Shown here one piece after another: positions 11,937 through 24,660 of a stretch of DNA of 64,000 nucleotides. Both the position numbers and the translations under genes were made by a program. The number at the start of each line of letters is the position of its first letter. Within the stretch, counting starts at the first letter, position 1. The stretch spans positions 16,655,328-16,719,327 of the forward strand of contig NC_039480.1 of the NCBI RefSeq assembly GCF_003590095.1. Reading direction: 5' to 3'. The stretch comes from Trichoplusia ni. Its lineage: Eukaryota > Arthropoda > Insecta > Lepidoptera > Noctuidae. The notes beneath the pieces are model-generated. The model ran no database searches, was not told where the DNA came from, and worked only from the letters and a program-made list of their open reading frames with translations.

Positions 11937-14900
11937 TATAGGTAGGCCTCCTGATACGTCCATATGTCCAGGAAGTGTGAGAAGCATTTATGTTTATAAA
12001 GTTCATAAAATTCATGCTAGTAGACGTTTATCAGTTTTTAGTTTTCTTGATTCGATTTTCTTACAACAGTTACTTACCGAAACAAAAGGCTTCTAGTAAA
12101 ACCAGGAATTATATCGACCATCATCGGCACATCACCTTATTATTTTGCCATTTTCACTTCTTAAATATTTTTGAAGTCTATACCGTTACGAAAGCCAAGA
12201 TGGTGATCTACATACCACATTTCACCCATCCCCGTTAACGCCGTGATTCCACTAACCACAACTCTACAAACGTTCACATTAACAATATTAATGGGATTTC
12301 CTCTTTAATTACTGGCTAAGACTCATCAATTCTCCATTGAAACGAAACCAACATTAATAGAGTAATAATTAGTGGGCAAAATAGTAATCTGCGCATAAAA
12401 TCGATGTTTATCTCGAGACAGCGTCCAAATGGGCGTATCTAAGAACAATCTGTGTATTTGCATATACTATGCACCGGGACGTGTTAGATCGGAGAGATTG
12501 TCGGATTACTAAGGATGCGCGGTAATGAATGCTCGCTTTTAATGTATGGATGTTTGCATTAAGATTTTTGAGAGAATTCGGCTCGTTCGAAAGTTTGTTT
12601 TTGAGTCTCTGTTAGTTTGGGGTTTCAAAAAAATATTGAAATTTGAGTTATGGTTAAGAAGATGATAAAACTATCATAGGATAGGGAATTTGTGATTTAC
12701 AAATTGAGTAAATAAGTCATTTTTTAAATTTATTTAAAAAAAACCTTTCATAAATAAACAGTAAAGCATTACTGGGGCTTTTACCGTCTTTAATGTTGAA
12801 AATTCAAGCATAAAAAATGAAAGCTTTCATATTTGGCCCATTCTTAACATTGGACAGCCCTATCTCTCGGTATGCGGTCAGCTGTAGGTATGCGATATTC
12901 AAAACTCTAGTGATTAATTTTGTTTATGGCGACCAATAATTCATTTATTGCAGTGAATACTAGTCCATTTTTTGTACAATAGTTATTGGCATTTGGAGAA
13001 GAATGTAACAGTGACTAAGCGAGTTCAGTGTATTCTGCATGTAAAATTAATAACACTCTTATTCCGTCACATGTAAAGATCAGTTTTGAAAATCATTCAA
13101 TCACGATCCAGTTACAGTTTTGTATGAGTCATAGTGACGTCATGATGTGGTTGCAATTCAATGAATGCTGATTATTATTTTTAATCCGGTTTTATTGAAA
13201 GGTTAACGTATCATAATAATTGCGGATGAGTGTTTGAAAACACTTGAAGTGACAATGGCAAATATGTTAATATTGGAATTATGTTTTTTTTGTCATGTGA
13301 TGAGATATCATGGCGTCTTGGGATTCACTGTCCAGCAAAGGATTGTCGCGTTTAAATACAAAAAATAGGAAAAAGAAACAAATCTCAGACAGGACTCGAT
13401 CTCTGCGACTCCTTGCTGTATGATTGTTGAATATTTTCAGTGTATTATGTCATATTTATAATCACAAAACTTGAACTTGCTATTACATTTCAACTTCCAT
13501 AAAAAATGTTAGTAAACCTGAATTTAAAGTATGAATAAATCTTTCAAATGCTCATTCCCAATCTCGTAAAGATCTTAAACTCAGTGCCTATGGACCTAGG
13601 TACAACAGTTACACATATTAAGCGTCTTTTTGCTACAACAACACATTTCTTTACTCCGACATAGTATAATAAATATCTAAAATAATTCAGATAATCTATT
13701 GATTTGATATCGTTGCATCTAAATAGCGGATCGATATACATTTTTTATTCTCTGAACTTGTATGGCACTGTAATATGTTCCAGAAAATATTACATCAACG
13801 ACTATGATTGCCTAATACGGATGTTGGTATTCTTATATTTATTGCTTTTAGAGATCCGTTTAGCTTACTGCTGATAATATGCTGGTTGAGGGATGTTATA
13901 CCACCTCTTAAAGTTAGACTATTTTTTAGGTAGACGGTTTCTTAATCATTGTGATTAACTCACAATTATTTTCGTATAATAATATCAGCTTATAAATATC
14001 CCACTATTAGGTGCAGGCCTTTTCTCATATGGGGAAGATTTAAGTATTGATTAGTTTTTAAGTGCGGTCATAATAAAACTCAAAAGTAATTTACTACAAT
14101 GAGGCTACTAAGTGGTATTTTTAGAAGTACAGCCTATTTTATTACCCCACCCTTCCCCTCTTTCTTAGCGCTCTTCCCGTTAAGAAAAAACGGTTCTACA
14201 GCACAAAAGATATCATGTGTCTACATTGCCTTCTTTCTAACCCACTGTTTTGTCAAAAATATATTCGCAATGGTCTAACTGCTTAAATTTTTTCTAAAAT
14301 TCATCTCTCCTGTCTATCCTATATCGTTGTAATACCTACGGAACAATCCTATCCCAGCGCACTCATGCCGACATTTTATCGATTTGATATTTCTTATAGA
14401 ATGATATCTTTATTATCATCGAGTATTTATCTAGTTTATAGTTCAAGATGCTTAGTTATCGAGTCAATTGAATTGATAGTTGTTCATCTGCCTCGTTCCA
14501 CATTTTTCCCATTCTGTCAGTACATTCTAATGGGATTAGTATTAAGCGGATCCGAGTGATAAGCGTAGTATTTGTCGTGTTTTTTGTAATATCGTGTAGT
14601 TGTAATGTTGCCTTATTTGCCTGTTAGGTATTTATTGCATGTAGATAGAAATAGTTGGGTGGAATTATTGTTTAATGCATTTGCTATGAGCTTGACGTGG
14701 GTTTTTATTTTATTTTTCTAGATGAATATATTTTTTTCCAGTGTTTCTGTGTTAATATCACTGTATGAATGACTATAATATATTAAGTCAGTGTTCTTTT
14801 TTTAAGTTAACATTAAATATAATTTGTTTTAACAAGTTGTCATTTGTTTTTACCACATTTAAAACAACCTCACTAAGTATTTCTCAATTTTTAGCAGTCA

Positions 14901-15120
14901 ACTTCTCCCTCAAAAGGCTGAATAGATATTGACTTCTCATGGCCACCAATCTTTCCTATTACCTAGCCAATTAATAAAAAAAGCAGAAACTAAAACAGCA
15001 CGAACCAACAATTACATTAAGGTACCTTATTTCATACAAACCTAATCAGATGACAAGGAAAGGCCGCTACAAGCAATAATACTGAATAATTGATCCGCGG
15101 TATCTGTGTTGTACAGCTTC
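11937..15120. other. AT-rich non-coding DNA
   Basis: Several 60-80 codon frames (for example 11990-12238 +, 13544-13741 -, 14365-14559 +) are dominated by Phe, Ile, Tyr and Lys, as expected of AT-rich noise. No RNA gene, tandem array or recognised repeat. Confidence 0.5.
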
Positions 15121-15150
15121 CAACCAGCCTGCAACCAGCCGGCAACCAGG
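15121..15150 (+). repeat. 11-bp tandem repeat (CAACCAGCCKG)
   Basis: CAACCAGCCTG, CAACCAGCCGG and a partial CAACCAGG follow one another, with a further CCAACC-like start just before. Short array in otherwise unremarkable DNA. Confidence 0.7.
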
Positions 15151-15394
15151 ACTATAAGAATTTATGAATAAGAATACTGGCCATTAAACATTATCGTCAA
15201 AATGTTATAAACAATGATTTGTACAGGAAGCTGTTGTTTTTTATTAGTTCTAATAGATTTGTTGGAGATTGCAGCTGTTTGCAAAATGAATTCTTTACGC
15301 GTTTTTGTTTGTCTACTTGTCGGCAGCATTGATTTTTTCTTTTTTAAGGTACTTTATGCCTTCCTTCTTACATACGTATTGTTATTACAAAACA

Positions 15395-15474
15395 AAGCGC
15401 TCCTTATGTATATTGAACACCAGCATTTAATGTACCTATGTTTAACAAATAAATATTCTTGATTCTTGATAATT
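15395..15474 (+). repeat. LINE 3' tail with (TTCTTGAT)n end
   Basis: The stretch reads TTTAATGTACCTATGTTTAA, then CAAATAAATATTCTTGATTC and TTGAT. A polyadenylation-like AATAAA followed by a short tandem tail instead of poly(A) is typical of the 3' end of jockey/CR1-type LINEs in Lepidoptera. No LINE coding sequence was recognised upstream, so it is a short 5'-truncated insertion. Confidence 0.45.
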
Positions 15475-15709
15475 TTTTTGCAGTATATCATGTTAATTCC
15501 ACTTGAATATAGCTAGTAGTGTAGTAATGTTTTAATATTATGGTTGAAAAAAAAATAGTTCATGAGTGGTGAATGCAGTAGCACAGGCGTGATCTGAACA
15601 TTCAATATATGTCTAAGCCTTAGAGATAAGATGTTCGATAGTTAGCTTAACTGGCTGTGTTAAAAAATATGACTCAAAAACTAACAGATACAGCTCCACT
15701 CATATTCTA

Positions 15710-16015
15710 CTACTGCAGTGTTGAAACAGACGTGCAGTTCACCGTTTGCGTACTACAACTGCAGAAATATTGCTTTAAGGAGTTCATAAAAATCATCTTC
15801 AATAATCCTTCAAAGTTTTCACTTAACTGAAATAGCTCAGTGTTAAGTACACCTTGATCATTTGTCTTCTTAAACTCAGTTTGACTAAACTTCGACGTCG
15901 TAACAGAAATAAATGCATATCGCGTGGATTCGCGTCGCTCATATAATCCCTGCTTTTCACACCGTAACAGTTTTAGAATAACTTCAATAGCTCCATGTAC
16001 AGTCAAGGGCTCAAG
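15710..16015 (-). other. Unrecognised protein-like open frame, no ATG start
   Basis: Open from just after a TAA at 16016-16018 to TAG at 15710-15712, about 101 codons. Composition is more protein-like than the other frames here: mixed charged and hydrophobic residues, such as GLYERRESTRYAFISV. No ATG occurs before the C-terminal third, so as it stands it could only be an internal exon or a transposon remnant. No family recognised. Confidence 0.3.
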
Positions 16016-16018
16016 TTA

Positions 16019-18070
16019 TTGCCGTAAATTAAACCACTGTTTGTGTACACTCAAGCTCAGTTTACATTTGAATGGTACAGTCGCGTTCGTTAGTATTTGC
16101 GTCGAGAAACGAATTTGTTATGTAGATAGGTTCGGCTGTAAATTTAGTTATTTAGAAGATTATCAAAGTGTTTTGGTGATACGAAATTATAGTCACAATT
16201 CATAATGGTTTGAGTGTTTATTGTTATGCCTGGGCTTTAAGTCTGAGCTATAAATATGAGGCTAAGTTGGTTTAGCTTTGTTTCTATCAAGATATTGTTG
16301 TTAGGAGTAAGTAGATCACCATTTCAATTTCATTATAACAAGTCACGAGCATTGCAAAGTTATCAAACTTTTTTTAAAGTCGTCTCAAAAGTTGCTAGCA
16401 TTTATGACTTGCTGGTGAAGTGATAAGTTTTAAAATTGATATCCATAACTCATCAACGCATATAAAAATGCCTGTTACAAAACATCGACACAATTACACA
16501 AAGGATAGTCAGAAAAACAAAAGAAAACATTCAATAAAATTAACCATTAGAAATTGCTCTACAAAACAAGTATTTCACAAAAAGCGTCTCTACACCGCCA
16601 TGGGGCATCAAATGCACAGAACACTCGACAATCACGGTCGTTTTTGCCGCCATTACTAATTTACCACCCGCCGACACCACTGATTGGCATCTTATTTATT
16701 AACACTAATAGCTAGAAAATGGCAGACGATTTAAATTTATCTTTGACACGGTTTCATCATGTTTAAGGTAATTAGTTGTTACTTAGGTTAGTGTTGTACA
16801 GTTAGGTTGGTGTTCATTTAAGTGGCTCTCTGTATATAGACAAGTAATTTTAGTTTGATGAACTGGAGAATGTCTTTGGTAATATTGTTGTCTAGGTTTG
16901 CTCAAAGATGACGAATGACCATGTATAAACCCAACTCTCTCTTTTTTATTGTTCCCTCGTTTCAAAAGATTGTGTCTAATACAAACGGCTTCACATTTTT
17001 TTGACCGAATTAGACATAAATAACTTTGACTATAACTGATATTTGTACAAACTATTTTAATTATATGTTGATTTAAAATAAATATAGAGACATAAAACAA
17101 TAATTAATATAAGGCATCGAAATGTATATGCATTTTTGCCGGCTGGGAGTGCGACCACAAGGCTGGCGGCCACGATGAATGGCAAGTGCATACCTACAAG
17201 TGAAAAAATACGCTGATCTAAATCAAACGAAATCCACTGATATCTATGAATCTGAATATCTCAACACCTCAACACCGAGATTAACAAAATAAATCAAGCA
17301 CCCGCACCGGCCACACCTACACCAAACAACATTTCCTTTAACTAAAATTTGTACCAAAAACAGTATATTTTCTGTACAAAATTCCATAGTTCTACATGCC
17401 TGTTGTGTACACGTAAATTTCAGAAACCTCATTGTGCCTTAAATCGCTCGCGGCGATATCATTTCGCTATCTCGGGCATTTGTCTCTCATTGCGGATTAG
17501 AAGGCGGGTTGCACACGCGCCGACTTCTAACGTGTAAATTAAGGTAAGGAGATTAACGGAGTAATGCTAGCTTATATTAGTTATCTGAATATTTTTTGAA
17601 CCCAGTTAGAGTTATTTAAATATCATTATTAAGAAAAAACCTGACATATTTCCAGTAAACAGAATGTAAAAAAGGTTTGGTAGTTGAAATGGTATAACTA
17701 GAAAAAAAATGTTAATTGCATTATACCTATAGTAAAATTATTCTTTTAGTTTCTAGATATAAAATAATTTAATTTATTATAGACAGTCTGCACACCACAT
17801 ATATTGCACTTAATTTCGTTACAGTTATAAAAACATCCGTTATCAAGTTATAAATTATACTCAACTAGTGCGTTTGAATTATAATGAATTACGTAGGACA
17901 GCTACATAACTTTTAACTTAGCTGATTATTCGTTGGCTTCTAATTTATACTTTTTCAAGAGTGCATTTCACACGAGGCGTAAGTGTTAACACGGTGTAAT
18001 GTCAAATTAACTACCAGCATAAGTACAGGTACAGGGGAACTACAAAAACATCTCAAAGTAGCATTATCAT
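16019..18070. other. AT-rich non-coding DNA
   Basis: Frames at 16420-16659, 16783-17100 and 17244-17537 lack credible starts or motifs and are Lys/Asn- or Phe/Ile-rich. A slightly CpG-richer patch lies at 17440-17525. Nothing is assignable. Confidence 0.45.
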
Positions 18071-18164
18071 ATGTGTGGAAACGTGACGGCGCTATACACA
18101 GCGTAGAGCGACATCCCTTTTCTACTAAAGCAGTAACACGACTTTAAGACACGATGGTAGAGCC
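18071..18164 (+). repeat. Dispersed ~90 bp motif, best-preserved copy
   Basis: GTGTGGAAACGTGACGGCGC, then TATACACAGCGTAGAGCGAC, then CTTTAAGACACGATGGT. The 5' half resembles 11861-11936 and 47423-47480, and the 3' CTTTAAGACRMGATGGT element matches 50531-50618. Probably an old interspersed repeat. Confidence 0.4.
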
Positions 18165-19212
18165 CCAGATACGAAAAAAAAATCATAGACAACAATAAAA
18201 CACTTTAATGGTCACTTCTTTAAACACATCATGTAAGCACGTCTTAGAAAAGCACATTACGTAATGCGACCAAAAAAAGGAGAGTCGTAAACCATAATAA
18301 TTGGCCATTGTAGTCGATTCAACCTTTCTTAGTGCAATACATCATTATACACGCAACGTTGTACCCATCAAGAGTAATTAATCATGAAAGTAAACCCTAA
18401 CTGCATATAAACAAGGATTGAAATCCTGTGGGAATAAATCATCTCGAATAGTCAAGGTTCTAAGAAAATAAACGCATGTCTAACAAGTTTAATCGTCAGA
18501 AAAACATGCAAACAATTATTTAACATATTGCGTAGGAAAATAGGAGTTGATGGGGAATGCTATAACTAATATAGGATGAGGTATGGTAGATGCTACTTCT
18601 TAAAAAAATGTTTTTTCATTTACATCTTTTTTAGATACAATTTGTCTGATAGGTTCATATATTGCCCAAAATTAAATGGAAGATTTGCATTTGAGGCCAA
18701 TTCTTTTACCTTAGCTTTACTAGAGTTTTGTTCATTTCAATTAATTGTAAGTAACGTAAGTAAGGACAGTTTGTTTAACAATGGATATTTTCAATTTAAA
18801 CTAGTATAACAATAAAGTAATTAGAGCACAATGATGCGACTGTAAAACAGTTACAGTTATTTATAGATGGTTAAAGAGCTAAACATGTTCATACTAAAAT
18901 TAAAATAAACAGCAAATTATGTAGGTATCCAAACTAGAAAAAAACCCGACAAATCTTAAAAGAAAACCAACTAAGCAAGTACTCGTTAGCCAGAGGAAAT
19001 AAAAAAATATCCAAACGCCGATGTTAAGTAGCAGTTAGGTTCGAATAACGTCGAACGTGTGGCCGGCCTTAGGGCAGTCACACACTGGATGCTGGACACA
19101 AAATCTTAACTATGGGTTTTTTTCTAGATCTCGTACTTGAAGATTGAGCTAAAATGTGAGATATCGAAGCTATGTTTTGCTGTTGTATAAAAAATAACTA
19201 AAATGATGCTTA
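18165..19212. other. AT-rich non-coding DNA
   Basis: No gene. A 77-codon Phe-rich + frame at 18576-18809 has no recognisable motif. Confidence 0.5.
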
Positions 19213-19469
19213 TCTATACTAATATATAAAGCTGAAGAGATTGTTTGTTTGTTTGAACGCGCTAATCTCAGGAACTACTGGTCCAAATTGAAAAATTCTT
19301 TTTGTGTTGAATAGACCATTCGTTGAGGAAGGCTTTAGGCTATAAACCATCACGCTGCGACTAATAGGAGCTAAGATACAATGGAAAATGTGAAAAAAAC
19401 CGGGCAGGTATACCTAAATCATAACTTATATCTTCTACCCACGGGGACGAAGTCGCGGGCAACAGCTAG
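19213..19469 (+). mobile_element. Non-autonomous Helitron-type element, family A, copy 2
   Basis: Starts TCTATACTAATAT after an A and ends CAACAGCTAG before a T. It is nearly identical over its whole length to the copy at 4308, with small indels in the GTTT run near the 5' end and in the A-run before CGGGCAGG. The same 3' imperfect hairpin is present. Non-coding. Confidence 0.88.
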
Positions 19470-20733
19470 TGTTTTATATAGAGACCAGATGAAAAACGTT
19501 TTGATTTTTGCTGATGTACTATCCTGATCCGGATAAATAAGCGCTGATTAAGGCGAAAGTTTAATATCTTTATTTTCCTAAAAAGTTCAATTTCCAGCTT
19601 TACAATTGTTCCCTCTACTTTTTTTAGTCCTAGGGAAGTCTGGACACATGCTAAAGTTTTCTCGCGGCTCCTTATTGGAGATCAGGCAATCATTCCAGTC
19701 TACCGCAGCGTGTGCACCGCCCCTAAAGCCGCCGTACATGGCTGTCAATTCCTAAGGTACTAGTGTTAGGCTTAGTACCATTATTCACAGGTCGGGAACA
19801 CAGCTAAATCAAAAGAGCCGCGTTGGCACTTCAGTGCCTATAACAGCGTATCTCTGATCTGACGGAACTGGTCTTGTTTTCTCTTTGTACTACGAGTACA
19901 TATTTGTTTTATAATGCTTGTTTGCAGTGTTTAGGATGAATTAGAGATGGATTGTTTTGCTATTAAGGATTTTGCTTGTATTGAAATAGGGTGTGAGGGT
20001 TGAGATCGTATCGTCCTTACATATGTGTATAGGCTTTGGCTAGCAACAATATTACTAAACAATTTTGGATGCTAACTGAAATTGTGTGTGGTGCGGTGTC
20101 AGAGCCTCAGATATATTCAGTAATTTGTGTTTATTTTAAGAAAAATGGATTGTTTTTACTTACCAATAGGTGTTCAGTTTCATCTCTTCTTACTAAAACG
20201 CGTAGGTTATCTGAAATGAAAAATAAATTATTATTGTTTTTTTTTATTCAAAAATATTGGTCATAAATACGAATTTGTAGTTTTGAGATATTTATCCCTT
20301 ATTTCATTTACCCTAAAACTTATATTAGAAATTACAAACCATTTCAAGTTTACCTTTCCTAAGGTTATTAAAAATCCCCGTTGGATTGTTAGTACGTCGA
20401 ATCAAAAAGAGGGTAAAAATTCAAATTCCAATTATCTGTATACGATTCTACCACAGCTGCACTGCTTGCCAACAATTGCCCAGAGTTCGCAGTTATCTCT
20501 GGCAAACATTAACACGTCCAAAGCATTATTTGAACTGGTTCTCTAATCATAACACAGAGGTTCGACATTACAGCTGGTATTATAACTGTTTTTATTGTTA
20601 ACAATATAAAGATAATGCCCGAACAATGATAGCTTTCTAGATTTCAATCAGTTGAGCGATCGGATGCGTTTTTGTAATGACTTCGGGACGTTGCGGTGTA
20701 ACGTTGGATAGCAAAGTTCTGTACGTTTTATAA
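19470..20733. other. AT-rich non-coding DNA
   Basis: Overlapping + frames at 20283-20546 and 20386-20601 in different registers cancel each other as evidence. No recognised features. Confidence 0.45.
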
Positions 20734-20929
20734 TCTTCTTCTTCTTCTTATATATAAAAATGAATTGCTGTTCGTTAGTCTCGCTAAAACTCGAGAATGG
20801 CTAATCCGATTTGGCTAATTTTAGTCTTGAAATATTCGTTCCAGTCCAGGGTAGGTTTTAACGGTGAGAAAATATGGAAAAATGCGGCAAAAAAAACACT
20901 ACGCGGGTGAAACCGTGGAAAACAGCTAG
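20734..20929 (+). mobile_element. Non-autonomous Helitron-type element, family B
   Basis: A|TCTTCTTCTTCTTC begins the element and GAAAACAGCTAG|T ends it, so it has the same terminal rules as family A. The interior is unrelated: it includes GAATTGCTGTTCGTTAGTCT and CGATTTGGCTAATTTTAGTC. I recall similar sequences as common short repeats in Lepidoptera. Non-coding, about 196 bp. Confidence 0.65.
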
Positions 20930-23760
20930 TACTATATATATCTAAATATATAGAAATAATTACCTAACATTTAGGTGATAAAAACTATTTCTTATATAAT
21001 CATAAGTGTATACTATTATAATTTCATATGGTAAAAATTAAACGTTAACATTGTAAAAAACAAACATGGTAGCCTGGCGTGGTAGAAATAAAAGGCGTAA
21101 TAAAAGCCAGTAGTAAGTGATTTAGATTAGTTAAGAGTTCTTTCATTACAAAATTTTGTCATTCCATATCTATTGATATAGAATCCATATATATCTCCCT
21201 TATATAATGGGCAAATTTTAGAACATGGATGGGTTTAGTCAGTGATAGTCTGACACTTCCTTCTACTCAACACAAAAGAGTCATTTGATGGTTGCCCATC
21301 CGAAGAGAACTGTCTTTAAGTAAGCCAGAAAAACAAACAACAGATTAGTTTTATACCACGACATTGTCCCTTTATCAATTAAGCTAATATAAAATGATAA
21401 CTCTTTTAAGATGTTTTTTTAAGATGATTTATTTTGCGTTAGGATCTATGGTTTCCAAAAAAAAAAAATAGAAGAATCTTAACGTATAAATTTTTTTTGA
21501 AGAATCTCAACTTAATTGTGCTTTTAGCGAAGTTTCTAGGGTCACCTTCCAGATCCTGCGTCAGATCAGCTCTATGTCATAGTATTGAATTGTCACAAAG
21601 GTTATGTTCATTTTGTTGCTATCACATCAGTGTATTACAAACCTAAGCCCGAACATTTTCGGCGCGTGTCACCTCACTTTTGATCGGACAGCTCGTGATC
21701 GAGTGCTTATTGTTTGTCTTTAAAAAAAAATCTCTTTTAATCACTGCTACGAAAGTCCGAATCTTAACTCTAAAACTGATTCCTTAAGATTGAATTTCGC
21801 TTGGCAATTTTTACAGCATGCGAGTAGCATGTTTGTTTGTATTTGTATGTTAAAATGTTTGTGGGCGTGTTATGTTTTTCTTTGATGGGTTTCGATCACT
21901 CCTGTTATAGAATTGCTATGGCTTATGGTGTCATAATATTTAAAATATGAACATCATTTTGTTATTTTAGTACTACGATTTCTATTTCAGATATGTTAAC
22001 CGGATTATTTTTCAATCTAGTTTCGATGTTTTGCTGTTATTTATTACTTTGCTCTTTTACTTTTTAACGTAGATGGGGAATGTTTATTTATTCTCACTTT
22101 GAGACGAAGGGCTGTACTTACATATATCAGGCGCTACACTTACTAGCTTATAACTAGAGACAAAGATATCGAAATTATGAACAGTAACTTTATGATCATA
22201 TTATTATGGACATATTAATATTATAATATAAAAGAAATATCAATTTACTAACACATTTAATAGAGCGAATGTAAACACATATTCATACTAAAGAACTAAA
22301 CTCCGTTACACATATAACGTAAAGCCAACATGAACAGCTGATTGATCTCAGATCGCATACAAGTGTGGATGGCACGTTACGTTTAAGTGGAGCTGGAATT
22401 ATTCAAATATGCCCACTACAGCACTTGTTCCGTCAGATGCCGGAGGCTGCGAGTATGGCTAGAGAGCCAGCGGGTGCAGGAGAGAGAGCGGTCTTAAAAG
22501 CGGGGATAAAGAACTGAAAAAAACCCGAACGAATAAAAGACATAAACGCGTGAAAAGGTGTTTATTGAGAGGGCTATTGAAAACTAAAAGTAAATAACGC
22601 TGATTTATTTTTGTTTATTATTATTATTGTATTACGTTTTTATATTTCACCCAAAAAAAATACAATTGATTTACGGTTTGAGTATGTGTCTTTGTGCAAG
22701 GGTAATGATAAAAAGTATAGGTTTAAAATGATGATAATGTTCTATATTATTTTGTGTTTAAATAATTTTAATCTCCATTAAGTTAGAATATAATATATTA
22801 TGTTTATAATATAATAGAACACCTACAGCTTTTTTTGCGTTTCGTTATTAAGAAGCTTTTCCTGAAAATGATACATATGAGGCATTGATTTTATATAAAA
22901 AAATTATAAGTATTTAATATCTCAGCCTTCATGGCCTTACATTTACGATATAAGCGGAGACAGCGCCTTTTGATGTTAAACTAATAAAGTAACCGAAGCG
23001 TTAATTTTCTATCATAAACCAGTGTTAGCAATATTAGCAAAACATTCGAGATTTGTTTTCTTAATAGCTGGCTGTGAAGGAAACGACATTAAAATAAGTA
23101 AGCTTTTAATTTTATTACTCTTTTCTTGATTTAATGCTGCGGGCATATGTACGTTGTATATGAAGAGCCTTATTGAAACATGTGGATTATTTGCTATTCA
23201 TTCTGAAATTTATACACGTTTACGGTGTTTGAGCAGCTCAAGGCTATAATGAAAATTGTCTTTACTCTTAAAATACATATTTTCCGGTACTACAGCACTC
23301 CAGTGTTGCTAATGCCCATCAATAATAGTGTCGCTTAGATAAGTCAAAATAGTGAAGGTCCCTTATTTACCCTCACAATTGCCTCAAATTTACAAGAGTT
23401 TATGAGGAGTTGCAACTCCTATTTTTCATTACAAGAAAACTGCAAAAAAATAACAAGGGAAGAAAATTTACGACAGGACACCGACAAACTCAATTACCTC
23501 CACTTAGATACCTAGCCACCCGGTAAGCTCTAAAGGCTGCACCGAAGTCTAAACACTACTTACCAGTACTTACGTAAATTTACCAGAGAGAGCTCTCGTT
23601 ACGATCATAGCATTCGGTCCGTAATATCAATTAATTTTGCATAAAGCGTCGGAGCTGTTTATAGGTCGCCCGCGGCGTTTCAACTTGCATACGAGTTGCG
23701 TCAAATCTGACAGAGTTAACGGGTATCGCTAGGGTTAAAGTACTTATAGCTCGACTACTC
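20930..23760. other. AT-rich non-coding DNA
   Basis: No gene, RNA gene or recognisable repeat in nearly 3 kb. A locally GC-richer patch at 22430-22500 (CCGGAGGCTGCGAGTATGGC region) has no assignable function. Confidence 0.5.
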
Positions 23761-24025
23761 CTTTTTTTGGTTCCGTACCCAATGCTTGATGCATTGCCGC
23801 GCTTTGACTCTATGCGAGAGACGTAAGACAGCGGTTCAGGTTTAGTTAATAAGAGTCAGAGTAGTAAGAGTTAGGGATCTACCCTACCAGAGGAGGTGGG
23901 TTTACATGAGAATTCCTCCACCTAAACAAAAGTAATGGTTGCCTATACAAAGTGTAAAAACGGAACCCTACTACTGAGGCACCGCTGTCTGTTCGTCTAT
24001 CTGACAACAGGCCGTATCTCATTTT
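23761..24025 (+). repeat. Dispersed lepidopteran repeat split by an insertion
   Basis: The left piece, TTTTTTTGGTTCCGTACCC (23761-23783), and the right piece from about 23952 (AAAAACGGAACCCTACTACT, then CCGCTGTCTGTTCG and GGCCGTATCTCAT) appear to be adjacent parts of one repeat I recall from moth genomes. Here they are separated by about 170 bp of unrelated sequence containing AGGTGG...CCACCT arms. A more continuous copy lies at 38597-38735. The 105-codon minus frame across this region (23879-24196) is incidental. Confidence 0.5.
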
Positions 24026-24584
24026 ATAGTTAGCTCTCATCGTCGTTTTGTGTGCAGCGTCTTTCTGCCACAATGTCCAAATAAAAAAACGATGGTACGT
24101 TTTCTTGAAAATGAACCACAAACAATAAGTTTTTAAATAAAAATTAGACACAACAATTACTTGAAAAAAAAAAGTGCTATTTTGTTTTATCTTCATCTGG
24201 ATCTTTCATGTGATCAAGTTTTCATTAAATTCAGTAACTATTGATGTATGATGCGAATTGAATACTGTAATTGAATTAGTAAATGTCAATTGAAAAACGG
24301 AAATTCATATATGGATATTTAAAATATGTAAACGCGGTCATATTTTATGTTTTACAATCAATCTTGAGAATTAAGTGCGAATTCAAGAGTGAGACTGAAA
24401 AACTTTATAAAGTTTAATAAAATATTATTTTTGTACATCGTAGTTTATTACTATGACTTTAGCAATTTATTTTAATCTTCTGAGTGGAGTGTCTATAAAA
24501 ACGTAACAAATATTCTATTGAGCTACTAAAAGCTTTTTTAATATTATTACTACCCTCTATTTTACAATAACTTTCTTGAGGATG
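24026..24584. other. AT-rich non-coding DNA
   Basis: Nothing recognisable. Confidence 0.5.
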
Positions 24585-24660
24585 ATATAACGGATAGGCT
24601 GATTAATTTCGGACCCAACCGGAGGATGACGAGTTCGACTCGCGACCCCGCTAACGCATC
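24585..24660 (+). repeat. Possible degenerate tRNA-derived SINE head
   Basis: GAGTTCGACTCGCG (about 24631-24644) matches the core GTTCGANTC of an RNA polymerase III B box. TATAACGGATAGG about 45 bp upstream is a weak A-box match. It is GC-richer than its flanks, which fits an old tRNA-derived SINE. No cloverleaf, tail or target duplication could be established. Confidence 0.28.

Noticed and set aside
23879..24196. 105-codon minus frame
   Set aside because: It spans a split repeat and AT-rich flank and has no motif.
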